Source of the DNA: Culex pipiens pallens
Taxonomy: Eukaryota; Arthropoda; Insecta; Diptera; Culicidae
Reading direction: 5' to 3'
Length of the DNA: 64,000 nucleotides
NCBI RefSeq assembly: GCF_016801865.2
Contig: NC_068939.1
Span: forward strand, 56,928,694 to 56,992,693
Shown: piece after piece, positions 43,025-56,503 of the stretch
Position numbering within the stretch: the first letter of the stretch is position 1
Layout of the letters: each line of letters begins with the position of its first letter
Notes under the pieces: model-generated
Told to the model about the DNA's origin: nothing
Databases searched by the model: none
The model's input: the letters and a program-made list of their open reading frames with translations, nothing else
Position numbers and translations under genes: made by a program

Positions 43025-43423
43025 CACTAGCTAATGATGAAAAATGTATCTTTTGTTTTTGAGAATCTACAAAGTTTTAAAGTTTTGAACATTAAATTAA
43101 TTAAAAAAATCTTGTTGAGAAAATTCTATTTCGTCTAATTTTTTCCAAAATATTTTCATCACAAAAGTGATTATGCCGAGAATCTTGGAATTTGTTTTAA
43201 ATCTCGCGCGTGGAAAACTAGGATGGTTCCATATAAAAAACGAGTTTTCCGCGCGCTTGGTGGTTTGAGTGCTAATATTGTTTCTTGAGGTATTTAAGGC
43301 TTCTAGGCCACAAGTGCCAAATAGATCTTAACATAATCATTAACCCTTTGCCACCGAAAGTGTTTTTTTGGAAAATTAAAAAAATGCTTGGGGGCTCATA
43401 TTTGTCAGCAAGCGAAGCTACTC

Positions 43424-45095
43424 CACAGTGGTTCAAAAGGCTGTTTTGACGAACTTAATTGTTTAGAGCAAAAAGTAAGCATTTTCGTGCTTTGACATGT
43501 TCTACAACTTTGTTCAGCGTTGTCATGGCCTACTTTTGGTGAAATTTGTTTTTCAAAATACTCATCACAGCAGGCTATGGAATTTCTAACTTTTGACAGT
43601 TAAGAGATAGAGCTTTGGTGTCTTCGGCAAAGTTGTAGGGCTGAAAAATTCCACAAACTTTGTCGAAGACGCCAAAGCTCTATCTTTGCGTTGAATACCA
43701 GTTTTGGAACCTTTTTCATAAATCCCTGCCAAAAAACAGTTTTTTGACTAAAACTATGTTAAACTTTGATTTTAGACGATTACAATGTTCAGAAGAGTTG
43801 TTAGTAATATCAAAACAAACAACTTTGTCGAAGATGCCAAATTGATAGGAGCTATATGTTATGAGTTATAGCAAGATTTCGTGATAATTTAGCTAGTTTT
43901 CGAGCTCGGTATACAAAGTCTCGGGCAAATTTGGGCAAAAACCCATATAATAGGCTTCAAGTATGACTATTCCACTACAAAATGTCGGATGAATCATTCG
44001 TCCGAAGGTTTATGGTCATAAATTTCCGAGCATTTTAATTTATTTTATTTTTGATGACTATTTAAATGCATTTAGGACACTTTTAAGGCACATAAGCCAT
44101 TTTTGCGATTTATTCGGACCAGACCAGACCAGTAGGCCAGACTCTTGTGAAAATTTTGATGTATTGGAAGTCTATCTTTGGAACTTATTGGCTAATAAAT
44201 AATATGAATGTTTGAAATAATTTATTGTCTTTGCAACACCAACGTTATGACGATGACTAGATGTCTAGATTCGCCGATTAGCTCTTTTGGAAGGGATTTT
44301 TTTTTTCAGATATATTCCCTAAAATACACTGGATAGCCTCAAAAATAGACTTCCAATACATCAAAATTTTCACAAGAGTCTGGCCTACACGCCTCGTGTG
44401 TCCGAATAAATCGCAAAAATGGCTTATGTGCCTTAAAAGTGTCCTAAATGCATTTAAATAGTCATCAAAAATAAAATAAATTAAAATGCTCGGAAATTTA
44501 TGACCGTAAACCTTCGGACGAATGATTCATCCGACATTTTGTAGTGGAATAGTCATACTTGAAGCCTATTGTATGGGTTTTTGCCCAAATTTGCCCGAGG
44601 CTTTGTATACCGAGCTCGAAAACTAGCTAAATTATCACGAAATCTTGCTATAACTCATCACATATAGCTCCTATCAATTTGGCATCTTCGACAAAGTTGT
44701 TTGTTTTGATATTACTAACAACTCTTCTGAACATTGTAATCGTCTAAAATCAAAGTTTAACATAGTTTTAGTAAAAAAACTGTTTTTTGGCAGGGATTTA
44801 TGAAAAAGGTTCCAAAACTGGTATTCAACGCAAAGATAGAGCTTTGGCGTCTTCGACAAAGTTTGTGGAAATTTTCAGCCCTACAACTTTGCCCAAGACA
44901 CCAAAGCTCTATCTCTTAACTGTCAAAAGTTAGAAATTCCATAGCCTGCTGTGATGAGTATTTTGAAAAACAAATTTCACCAAAAGTAGGCCATGACAAC
45001 GCTGAACAAAGATGTAGAACATGTCAAAGCACGAAAATGCTTACTTTTTGCTCTAAACAATTAAGTTCGTCAAAACAGCCTTTTGAACCACTGTG
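43424..45095. mobile_element. Transib-like long foldback element, CACAGTG ends, 5-bp target duplication
   Basis: A 1672-bp palindrome. The left end CACAGTGGTTCAAAAGG and the right end are complementary, and the arms match over most of 800 bp (centre near 44260). The 5-bp direct repeat TACTC stands at 43419-43423 and 45096-45100. CACAGTG ends with 5-bp duplications are characteristic of Transib transposons, relatives of RAG1. No transposase is present, so any movement was in trans. A 61-codon frame occurs on both arms only because of the inversion. Confidence 0.82.
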
Positions 45096-45100
45096 TACTC

Positions 45101-48100
45101 CCATCCAATAATCCACAGAAATGAGAAATTCAGTGCTTTATAACTTTGTTGAAGGAGCCACAAAGCAATACATTTTAAAGTAACTTTTCTAGATTTTTTT
45201 TACAGTTTGTGGCCACAAATAATGTTTTATACGTTGTTGACAAAATATGTTTGAAAATATTAAATATTCTGCCTTATAAATAAATGTGTTTTTTTCACAC
45301 ACATCAAAATATTTACTGTCGCAAAATCAAAGTTCTGCTGTAAAGTTTATCACCCTTCACTGCCACTCGCACTCTTAATCGCATTTCCGTATCCTATACA
45401 CACCCATTCATTCATTCGAAGTCCCTAATATTCAAGGACCCCTGACGACGACGACGACGAGCACGGCGCGAGCCTGCAACAAAAAAGTGAATGATTTTAT
45501 TCGAGGGTCCTTTATGGAGTTATGGAATGATATTGAAATTAAATACACTTCTGCTGCAGCAGCAGCATTGCAACGCCCGATTACGCAATGAAACGAAACG
45601 AAATAAAAGGAGTATTTCCTCGTTCAAACGAAGAGGTGTTGCAGTGCCATTGATGCTGTTGAGTTGGTTGATCTGCTTGATTTGAGCCTTTGAGTGCATA
45701 ACCGCGTTGAGAGTCTGTTGTTACTGGTTCTCGTCAGAATGTTACGATTTTCCTTTTTCAAGGTATACATCTATTTACGGTTTTGGATGCAGCCTCGTCA
45801 CGGCTCTGCGGCCCCTTATCTGGAGTTGTTTTTATTGATTTTGTCCCGAGTTTAATCGAGCCTCACCGTGAATTACCTATTTAGAACCGGTGCTTTCCGT
45901 TGCGTTCTGTGCGGCTAATCAATTAAGGACCCATCGAAGCAGCAAAAACACACTTTACAGAAGTCACGACCGGTCGGCTTTCGAGAGCCACTCGAAATGC
46001 TAATTTAGAAATGGTTCAATTTGCATCCCTGCTGAAAATGGAGCTACACAGGAATGCGCGGTTGTCGCGCGGAGGGTGTGACCGATACCCTCCCAACCAG
46101 CGTTCAGATGAGCCATGCGAGCGCGCGTACTCCACGTGGGCTAATAATGCCAATTATACCTGTTTTGGCGGTGAAGCGTGAATACCGAATGATTTGATTC
46201 GGAGTGACGGCGGCGATTGTGACTGCGGTTCTTTGATGGAATCCAAGTGAAAGTGGAGATGGGGTATCAAGATCTTTGTAGAACCTTGTAGAAAAATGAC
46301 CATTCTTTAGACAATGTTTAGTCCGTTTTATCTCGGATTTTGTTGTAGATTAATATGGTTATTCTTTGCATGGCATTTTGTTCTCATTTCCAACAGCGTA
46401 CTCTTACAGAAGAATCAACTGCTGGTGTTTTTCGCAAATAAAGAAAATCGTACGATCCTCACACCAATCACTCAGAGGCAACATTTTCTGCATTGATACA
46501 ACAGCAAGACAATTCCGAGACTTTTGTTTGCCAGCAAGCATCACTCTCGTTGATCTTTGATATTAGTTTTATAATCCCAAATTATAGGTCTGCCAAGCGT
46601 CGGCAGTCGTCGTCGTCGAAGGAGAACATCAGAACATCAACAGTGCTGAGGGGACCTTGGAGAATCGTGTCATTTCATGAGAACCATCGAAAACATCACC
46701 CAGAAGGGCGAAACACACAGCCCGGACACGATCAGATGCAACGCAGTCAGTGTAATTCGTAGGGAATCAAGTCGGATCTGCTGGCCTGCTCCACGTCAAA
46801 GTCGTTCTCACCGATCACGCGATCTGTGGTGCGTTTCCCAAGTCCAAGAATCCAAGACCATACGGAAGGTTTGTTTTCTCTTTTAACATTTTTTTTTCGG
46901 TTCAAACACAACAAAGAAATTTCTGCTCATTGTGCGCGGCGCGGGATAGAGTTGTAAAATTTCCTTGAAAAATTTCTCAGAATTGGACGTGAGACTTTGT
47001 TTCCCCCTCCGGCTGCGGACGCCAATCGTTCTGCCCCTGCAGCAGGTTGTCGATGCTGACCCCGTCGAAGATCGTCCTGGATCGTTGCGAAATGCGTTTC
47101 ACCGTGCGTGAATCTCATTACATTGTATGCACGGACAGACACACACACATCGCATACATATGCGCATGATGCACTGTTTAGCATAAGGTTGTACTACTTT
47201 TTTTTGCAGCAGTTCGTTTTGATATGGAAATGCACCTACCTGAAATATTTCTCTCTTCTTTTGCTTTGGTTTTGCATAATTAGGTGCGTTTGTCCGTTTG
47301 AGATGTAATGACTAATTCATATTAAACTTGTTTTTTGAGTTCATGAGTATTAGATTTTTTTTGAGTTGCTTTACATTTTCCATACACTAAGTCAAATACT
47401 GCACCGGAAGTCAAAATTGAAAGCACCACTAAGACTGAGTCACAACTCTAACCCAGAATTCAGCAACACTTTCCGTATCCCATCAATCATACTTGTCAAG
47501 AGTAGAAAACAGGAGAGCCACAGGAAAGCACGAAACAACAACAAAAACAGTGAACACAAAAAATCCAACCAAGCCATTTTCGAATCTTGGCCAGACACCT
47601 ACTTTGTCCAGACCGCGATCTAAGAACATCTAAAATATGACATTAAAATTACCACCTTGGTGACCACCTTTCCCTCCTCTTCCTCCGAGAGCGTGCGTGT
47701 GTGTGTGTTTCGATTCCATTTCCTCCGTCCCTTTTCCGACCGTGTCAGTTCGCTCATTTGACTTCTTTTGTCTTTATGCCGGCGCATGTGTCCAAGGGAC
47801 GACTGAGGGGGAAGAAAAGGTTCGAAAGAAAACGAAACCGTCGTCGAACCCGCCGACTTCTTGATTGAGAAAACGAGCGACCGGCCGTTGACGGAGTCCA
47901 GGACAGACTCTGGGTCATTCATAAAAATTAGAATGATATTTGTGTTTTCGGAGGCCCCCGGTATCATTAATGAAACACAAACCACTTTGTCCGCGCATGT
48001 TGTAGGGACAAGAGCAATCATTCGAAGCCAGTGGTGAACTCAGGACAAAATCTCTTCTTAGACTATATTTATTTTGTTTTTTTTTTCGAAATTATTCTTA

Positions 48101-48272
48101 AAAGTTTACCCATGAACATTTAAATTGATAATCTCAAAATTTTACGGAACATCACGACAGTGAATTTACTTCACTGCCCCTTGAAAATTCCACGGATTTG
48201 ACCAAAAATTTCCCTCAATCTCAAAGATCACCTATGAGTAAACGATATTTTCATTCATCTCTTTCATTTCGA
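45101..48272. other. Unique stretch, no gene called
   Basis: GC-moderate and not repeated in the window. Between 46590 and 46870 there is sequence that looks weakly coding on + (the ENITQKGETHSPDTIRCNA frame), with an AG near 46590 and a GT near 46870. On minus, 46980-47100 also has a smooth frame. Neither matches a protein I know and the frames conflict. AATAATGCCAATTATA near 46143-46158 and similar words would suit homeodomain proteins. An exon, ncRNA or enhancer is possible. Confidence 0.4.
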
Positions 48273-48715
48273 CGCTGTCATGCTAACTTGTCGCACGTCG
48301 CTTTCTGACGTTCGAGAAAAACGAGTTTTAATATTTGACCCTGAATAAACAAAATCAAGAGCACGCAATGTAAACAATAACAAACACGTTTTTTTTCGGC
48401 TGACCATTATGGGCAATGGCCCGAGGTTTGGTTGAATTTGGTTGCCGAAGTCGCAAGTTATAATTAAAATTGTTAACGGTAGTCGAGCTGCGTACTTGTG
48501 TCAAACGCTTTCTGACCTGAAATCCCTTTGGCCAGTTGTCGCACTTACATCAATGTTCAAGGTGTGTCAAGATAGCACGACAAGATTGAAACTTTTTTCA
48601 TATGAAAAGTGGCAACAATGCACGGATTTTTTTGTTTTTTTAATTGAATATCAAAAATGGCATTCTTAACTCAATTTGGCCTAAAATGCACGTGCGACAG
48701 GTTAGTACGCCAGCG
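48273..48715. mobile_element. Uninterrupted ~443-bp TIR element
   Basis: The ends CGCTGTCATGCTAACTTGTC and the near-complement at 48690-48715 are inverted repeats. The interior matches the two separated pieces 56125-56210 and 62329-62703, so this copy shows the empty form of the site that is filled there. No coding capacity. Confidence 0.82.
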
Positions 48716-48753
48716 ACGAATTTGCTCATCATTAGATTTGATGAACTCAACCT

Positions 48754-50352
48754 GAGCAGTTCTCTAGGATTTCGGTCATTTGATTTTTTTTTGTATTTTT
48801 TAATCCGACTGAAACTTTTTTGGTGCCTTCGGCATGCCCAAAGAAGCCATTTTGCATCATTAGTTTGTCCATATAATTTTCCATACAAATTTCGCAGCTG
48901 TCCATATAAAAATGATGTATGAAAATTCAAAAATCTGTATCTTTTGAAGGAATTTTTTGATCGATTTGGTGTCTTCAGCAAAGTTGTAGGTATGGATACG
49001 GACTACACTGGAAAAAAATGATACACGGTAAAAAAAAATTGGTGATTTTTTTATTTAACTTTTTAACACTAAAACTTGATTTGCAAAAAAAAAACACTAT
49101 TTTTAATTGTTTTTATTTTTTGATATGTTTTAGAGGACATAAAATGCCAACTTTTCAGAAATTTCCTGGTTGTGCAAAAAATCATTGACCGAGTAATGAA
49201 TTTTTTAATCAATACTGATTTTTTCAAAAAATCGAAATATTGGTCGCAAAATTTTTTCATCTTCATTTTTCAATGTAAAATCAAATTTGCAATCAAAAAG
49301 TACTTTAGTAAAATTTTGATAAAGTGCACCGTTTTCAAGTTAAAACCATATTTAGGTGACTTTTTTTTAAATAGTCGCAGTATTTCAAACATTCAATATT
49401 ACGGCCTTTTAAAATGTTAGTCTTGATTTGAAAATTTGTTTTCGAAAAGATCGGAAAATTTCACAAATGTTTCATATATTAACATTGAAAATCGGACCAT
49501 TAGTTGCTGAGATATCGACATTAAAAAATGGCGGGCTGTTTGGGTGAGACTTAGAAAACATCAATTTTCCTGTTTTTAAACCTTTGCATTGCAATATCTC
49601 AGCAACTAAAGGTCGTATCAACAAAGTCCGAAGAAGCAAAATATAGACAATTTTCTCAGCTTTTCAAAAATATTTTTTTCAAAAGTGTGCAAACATGTGC
49701 ACTAATTTAAAAAAATGAAAAACTGCGACTATTTTCAAATAAGTCACCTAAATATGGATTTAACTTGAAAACGGTGCACTTTATCAAAATTTCACTAAAG
49801 TACTTTTTGATTGCAAATTTAATTTTGCATTGAAAAATAAAGTTGAAAAAATTTTGCGACCAATATTTCGATTTTTTTTAAAAAAATCAGTATTGATTAA
49901 AAAATTCATAACTCGGTCAATGATTTTTTGCACAACCTGGAAATTTCTGAAAAGTTGGCATTTTATGTCCTCTAAAACATATCAAAAAAATAAAATAAAA
50001 ATAGTGTTTTTTTGCAAAAAAGTATTAAGTGATAAAAAGTTAAATAAAAAAATCACCAAATTTTGTTTACCGTGTATCATTTTTTTCCAGTGTAGTCCGT
50101 ATCCATACCTACAACTTTGCCGAAGACACCAAATCGATAAAAAAATTCCTTCAAAAGATACAGATTTTTGAATTTTCATACATCATTTTTGTATGGACAG
50201 CTGCGAAATTTGTATGGAAAATTATATGGACAAACTAATGATGCAAAATGGCTTCTTTGGGCATACCGAAGGCACCAAAAAAGTTACAGTCGGATTGAAA
50301 AATACAAAAATTAAAATTGAAGAAAAAAGACCGATTTCGTAGAGAATTGCTC
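48754..50352. mobile_element. Long foldback element, 1.6 kb, possible 4-bp target duplication
   Basis: The left end GAGCAGTTCTCTAGGATTTC and the right complement GAAATCGTAGAGAATTGCTC are mirrored, and the arms match over about 750 bp (centre near 49553). ACCT is found on both sides (48750-48753, 50353-50356). Frames in the arms repeat each other on opposite strands and are not genes. Confidence 0.88.
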
Positions 50353-50356
50353 ACCT

Positions 50357-53300
50357 TGTTTACAAACATTGGTCACCTGTAGATTCGCGTGTTTAGGAGG
50401 TCACTTCGAGCAACTTTAGTTCTACGAAAAACTTTACTTCTCTTGTTTTATGTTTTTCTTGTTTCGTTTTTAGTATTTTAGTTTGCATTTATCTTGTTTA
50501 GTTTATTTTTGTTTTTGGTGGTATTTGGCCTACTTTACCACCTCCAATCATTACATTTTGTCTATCTAATTTTTTCATGTTTTTACAGTAACTTATTCAA
50601 TTATTTGCATGTTTTTCACATTTTCTGCTATAAAATGGAATCATTATCATTTAAATTGTAAATAAATGCATAGAGGCATAGTCTGAGGCACTAGAAAAAT
50701 TACTGCATACTTCTTTTTGCTTAAAATATAGGAAATGTTAGTAAAAAACACAGCCAAAGTTGACCCCTAAAAAAAATATATTTTTTAAAACATTGGCAAA
50801 GTCACATAAAACAAGTCAAACTTCCAACCCCAAAAATTTTCCAAAAGTTTAAAAGTTCTTCTTTCCAATGCTTTTTGAAGATCATACATTGGTTGAAAAA
50901 TTGATTTTTAGCGATTTTTTAAATCGAAGCCCATCTAGAGGCGGGGTTGGGTTGTAGAGGGTTAAATAAACTTCAAAATGCTATTCGGTGAGTTGATCCA
51001 GTGTCAACAACTCTCTAGCTACGACCCTGCCTCTTAACATTCGACCAAAGTGCCACCGGCCAAAGGCCTCGAGAAGGTAAGCTTGGTGGCGGCAACTCTC
51101 TTGAGAGCTCGGGGCCGGTCATCAGCATCATTCTTCCTTTCCTGTGGCCGGGCCGACCTAAGAGTCCCATTTTTGATCAGCCGCGGAACTGGGATGGGTA
51201 GTCGAGGAGGTGTCCGCCTTCCCAGTCCCATTCGTCAAGTCCGCCCGGGCTGTCGTCCCTTTTCCGGTTGGCCGTGGTCACCGAAGACGAATTCTGCAGC
51301 ACGGGTCAGCCAGGGTGATTGATGATGACAACGGCTCCTTTTTTTAGGTCACTCGATGGCGTTAGGTCCTCGCGGATGTCATTAGGGGGTCTTATCGATC
51401 TCGAGATTGGACGCGATTCGCTGATGGGGTGAAACTGTAGCGGAAATTGCGTTTGTTTGGTTTACTCAGAGTTGTTTTATGAAATGTTTAAATGCAGAAT
51501 ACGCTAATATAAGTTCACTATGGCAAGAAAAATCTACCAATTTTGTCCGTTTTATCTCTACGGTGTGTAAAAAATCTCACACACTCAAACTATACTGATT
51601 AAAAGGCAGGCCCAGCGGGATGGTATTCTCTTGTAAAATTGATCGGAATGAATGAATAAAAGTGCACTGAACAAAAAGGGTAACAATAATACAAATTAGT
51701 ACTTTTCCCCGTGCAGGCAGAACTCCAGCATGTATAAAGTCAACTTTTTTTTACATACATAGGTGGACAGTACATTAGACGGACAGGTTTGTACATACAT
51801 GCGTGAGCGCTGGCTGCTCTTGATCGTATTACAACTCATCTACATAAGTAATTACTATTTTCGAACCACCAGCCAACAACGTTTGGAACGGGAAACCGCC
51901 AGCGTCTGACGAACTGACTCGATGCAGATTCCAGTTTACCTGTTTTATACTTGGCAGCCCACTTACAGTGAGACACATACACAGGACCCGCTGAACCGGC
52001 AATCGAAAATGAGGTGCGTACGATTGCATGTCACTATTAGTACCACACGTATAACACACGTGTGGGGTTTATATTTATGCGTTCCGCGAAATGGAAGTGA
52101 CACCAACGTTGCTGATACATTGTATGCTGGTCCACAGCAGTGTGCAGGATAAAACTTTGTGTGAAAGTAGTGTTATATTTTTAAATATTGGCTCGTTAAA
52201 CAAATTTTAGGCGGTTAAGATCGTTTTTTCCCAGATGTCCAGATGATCCAGATCGTAAAATTAAGTGGAAAAAGAATTTTTCGAAAAATTGTGAAGTTTT
52301 AGAGCTTTGATGTCGTCAGAAGAGTTGTTGCAAATAGAAAGAGGCATCTTTTAGATTGGTTGAAAATTAGGGTTGGTTGGTTCACGATTATGAAAATCTA
52401 TCTTTTCAGGAATATTTTTGTTTTCCAGAAAGTTGTTGGGCTTGCCTATCTAATCAACTTTCTCGAAGACTACGTCTTCTATGACCAAATTTAGAGAAAG
52501 CATCTGAGCAAACTTTATAAATCATTTTTTTTTTTAACGTAGCAATTGAGCATGAGCATGAGAGACCACCCATGGTTGCCCCTCCGTTGCTGAACAGAAC
52601 CGTAATATCCTTTCAGCACTACTGATCATAGGCTTCGACTATCAAGTGGTGTTAGTTTTTTTAACGTAGCAATTCAGGGTTTAGTTTTATAGAAAAGTGA
52701 TGTTAGAGGCTTTTTTTGAGCTTTATTAAACCAACATTTTTATTTTTGACATGCAATTTTGGACTGAAGGGTCAAAAGTTACAGCAGAGAGAAGGGAAAT
52801 ACTCAAAACTCTTTGGTTACAGCCATTTAAGAAAAAAAGATGCAAATTTAAAACTTAAATATCTCGAAAAGGCACCGGCTAAACTTAAAGCGCCAGGTTG
52901 CATTTGAAAGAGGAGATCTAGCACCACAAACGCTGAAAAATCTCAGGGGTATTTATGTTTAAACTCGATATATCTTCATTTGAAACTGTCTTATTTTCTA
53001 AGGAAAAGTGTATGGGACCACCCTAATAAAATTCGAAAATTTGCCAAATATATGGTTTTCCATGTAATTTTGCGTACTGAATCTGAATCGATTTGACTAT
53101 GTTTCGGAAAATCCATTTCCACTTAATTTTGTGATCTGGACCACTGTAAAATATGTTAAACGCACACAAAAATTAACGCAATTGCGTTAATTTTTGTGAA
53201 TGCTAATTCTTTAAATTGCTTGTGGAAGGACTTTTGAAGCACATGAAATGTATTATAAAGATCCGGGATGGATTTAAAAATTTTTCAATGTTTTTGCAAA

Positions 53301-53633
53301 TTACTGTAAAAAGTTGATATTTTTTAAATACCAATACTCTTTTGAAAAACCCTTCAACAATCAATCACATTAATTGGAGATGTTCTGTTTAGTGTTTGGC
53401 CTAGCCAATTACGTTGCTAATAATAACAGATTTTTAAAATTTCTCTGCCTCTTATTTTTATAATCTGTTTTCCTTAAAACAAATTTGCGGTGCAAAGGTA
53501 AACACTAAAATTTCCAAATAGTTTTGTACGAAAAAAAATCGAAATCATTGGATAATATTTATGTCCATAATTTCGATTTAATACCACTGAAACATAGTAT
53601 AAATGCCCAAATCGAACCAACAAATATAACTTA
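50357..53633. other. Unassigned stretch with GC-rich island at 51.0-51.4 kb
   Basis: AT-rich except about 51030-51430, which is GC-rich. It has a GAGAAGGTAAGC word near 51071-51082 that resembles a splice donor and a 90-codon + frame (51050-51322) without a known domain. 51600-52140 is also unique. A small exon cannot be excluded. No gene is called. Confidence 0.4.
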
Positions 53634-53725
53634 GGGACCATTCATAAACCATGGAAACTCTTTTTTGGAAACGTCATGAATCCCCCCCCCCCCCTCCTGA
53701 AATGTCCACGTGTATGGATGGTCCC
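53634..53725. mobile_element. Harbinger-like MITE, 92 bp, TTA target duplication
   Basis: The ends GGGACCATTCATAAACC and GGATGGTCCC are inverted. TTA flanks it at 53631-53633 and 53726-53728, the 3-bp duplication typical of PIF/Harbinger. It contains a C-run (about 53682-53693). A single arm of the same family is near 17653-17686. Confidence 0.75.
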
Positions 53726-53737
53726 TTATGAGCAATA

Positions 53738-54727
53738 GGGTGGGTACGTTTTTCAAAAAGTTCTCGGATCAAGTTTTAATATGGTTCCCCTTGTAGGGCA
53801 TGCCCAGAGGGACTTTCATGCCAAATATCAGCTCATTTGTTCGTAAACTGGCTGTGCGCATCAGGGTTAAAGTTTACATGGGAATTACTATGGGAAATTG
53901 GAACTTTTTGTTCAAACGCTCCTACAGGTCTGGGAAAATCACGCGCCAACTTCTGGTATAGTCAGGCCTAAGGGGAATGGTCTGGAGAACACTTTTCCCG
54001 AAGAGAGCATATGGATTCGTTGTCCCTAGACCTGGCGCATCGGCAAACAATCCGATGTCTCCGGAATCAACGGTTTTCCCTGAAAAAGCATCAAATTTTT
54101 CTTAGCATGCTATGAAAGCTTAATGAACACCGCGGCGCCATACGTCAGGCAGCTACCACGTGGTTGAAATATTTGCAAAAAAAAAAATCAAATTTGCTCT
54201 GCAAAGATTCTGAATTCGACTAAATAATGTCAGGATTACTCGAAATGATCATTTTCTAGTTAAAAGAAGGTTTGCAATTGAATATTCCAGCCGTTTCTCA
54301 CCCACGTGGTAGCTGCCTGACGTATGGCGTCGCGGTGTTCATCAAGCTTTCATAGCATGCTAAGGAAAATTTGATCCTTTTTCAGGGAAAACCGTTGATT
54401 CCGGAGACATCGGATTGTTTGCCGATGCGCCAGGTCTAGGGACAACGAATCCATATGCTCTCTCGAGGAAAAGTGTTCTCCAGACCATTCCCCTTGGGCC
54501 TGACCATACCAGAAGTTGGCGCGTGATTTTCCCAGACCTGTAGGAGCGTTTCAACAAAAAGTTCCAATTTCCCATAGTAATTCCCATGTAAACTTTAACC
54601 CTGATGCGCGCAGCCAGTTTACAACCAAATGAGCTGATATTTGGCATGAAAGTCCCTATGGGTATGCCCTACAAGGGGAACCATACTAAAACTTGATCCG
54701 AGAACTTTTTGAAAAACGTACCCACCC
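53738..54727. mobile_element. Foldback element, 990 bp, TA target duplication
   Basis: The ends GGGTGGGTACGTTTTTCAAA and its complement are inverted, the arms match over about 450 bp (centre near 54232), and TA stands at 53736-53737 and 54728-54729. It separates the Harbinger-like element from family B. No transposase is seen. Confidence 0.9.
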
Positions 54728-54731
54728 TAAT

Positions 54732-55575
54732 GAGCAATTCCATGTCAAATAGGGAATCGGTTGTACCCGACCCTCTCCGATTCCAATGAAACTTTGTAGA
54801 CATGTTATCCTACGCTTATATAAGCCATTTTTGTGTATATGGAGCCAGTTACACTCGATAATGACATTTGAGAAGGGCGTAAGTGTTTGAAATATTTTTG
54901 TATTTCGTAATTTAAATATTGCTGTATCTCGAAGCCGTTGCATCGTATCAAAAAGTGGTCAAAGACAAACTTGTAGGAAATTTGACGGGCTTTCCGAAAA
55001 AAATACACTGAAAGAAAAAAACACTCCACTTTTATGAGATTTTTTGATTTTTAAGTTTAAAAGTCAAATTTGACGGTGAGCCCACAATTTTTTTTCGTTC
55101 AAAATTTTTGTGAAAATAGCCTAAGATGTTACAAAAAGACTCACGAAAAATGCAGAATGGAGCAACGCACCTAAAAAAATACAAAAATCATTTACTGAAA
55201 CTTTTTTTTCAAAAGAGCTCTAAACATCAAAATTTTCAAAATCCAAACACAAGAGTCGATTCTCCAGACAATTTTACATAAAAGTCTCCATATTGTCCAT
55301 TGTACTAAGTCCAATCCTTGTGAAGTTACAGTGATTTTATAAATAAAAATGTTGAAAAAATAGGGTTTTTGATGGTTTTTCGCAATTTCTATATGTCAGA
55401 CTTGATTTTTTAGTCTCGAAATATTTTTATCGGAAAGCTCGTCAAATTTCCCATAAGTTTGCTTTTGACCACATTTCAATTGGATGTATGGGCTTACAGG
55501 TATAAGCTTATTACATTGCTCATAACTGAAAACATAATTTTTTTTCAGTGTAGTTTAGTTACCTGAATAGTAAAT
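54732..55575. mobile_element. Foldback element, family B, second copy
   Basis: Starts GAGCAATTCCATGTCAAATA and is an inverted copy of 33298-34114. The internal inverted repeat (GTGGTCAAAGACAAACTT and its inverse) spans about 54952-55473. Confidence 0.78.
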
Positions 55576-56124
55576 TAGCATTACGGGCCTGTACCACGCT
55601 GTAGGGGGTGCCACAATGGTCAATTCAATAATCTTTAACAATTTGGTTGTTGCCCGATGTAATCAAAAATATCTGAGAAAGTAGATTTCCACACTGTGCT
55701 CCAAGGCTACGCCCTAACCAGGAGGGTGCTGTGTCCTATCCCTCGCCTAGACCAGACCAAAATCCATGATGAAGCTGTGAGACCAAAGAGTAAATACGTA
55801 TTGACGTATGTGTACACAAATCAAGAAAAGAAAATTTAGAAAAGAATTTTATTTTTTTCAATTTAATAACTGGGTTTGGGTTGCAAAATAAAAAGTACGC
55901 CAGAAAATGATTAAGTAGTGCGGCGTCGTGCAAATTTTGATCGCGTTTTCGGTTTACACCTGAACAATCTTGAAATTATTTTGCGGATTTGTGATTCCTC
56001 TCATTCCTTCATTCCTTTGGCCCTAACAGTTCCGCAGGGGATTTGGGAGGGAAGTTTTTTGTTTACTAATGTCAAAAGTGCGGGAAACCCACGCGACCTC
56101 TAAAAGTATAGTATTGCATATCTA
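55576..56124. other. Unassigned stretch
   Basis: No gene and no clear repeat. 55560-55770 contains GC-rich repeat-like words (GTACCACGCTGTAGGGGGTG) that might be a retroposon remnant. Confidence 0.45.
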
Positions 56125-56503
56125 CGCCGTCTTGCTAACTTGTCGTACGTCGCTTTTTGACGTTCCGAGAAAAAACGCGTTTTAATGTTTGACCTTGAAT
56201 AAATAAAAACTACACAGAAAAAAAATGATGGTAATATTCATCACGAAATGGTGCGTCAAAAAAAAACAGATTTATTTTATCTCAGAAAATGATGAATTTT
56301 CATCAGTTTTTGATGAATATTTATCAGGTTCACATTTTTACACATTTTTTTGCAATATTTCTTAAAAAAACTAACTTAATCCACCTGTGTGGTTGATGCC
56401 TTCCTCACTTTTTACCAACAATGGGTAATATGAGTGGTTTGGACACATATTTCAGCTATTTTTTTAGGTCCAGAAAAATAAGTACACAGATATAACTTAA
56501 GTT

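Noticed and set aside
47620..48021. 133-codon minus-strand frame
   Set aside because: No domain, unusual low-complexity C-terminal part, no neighbouring exons or signals.
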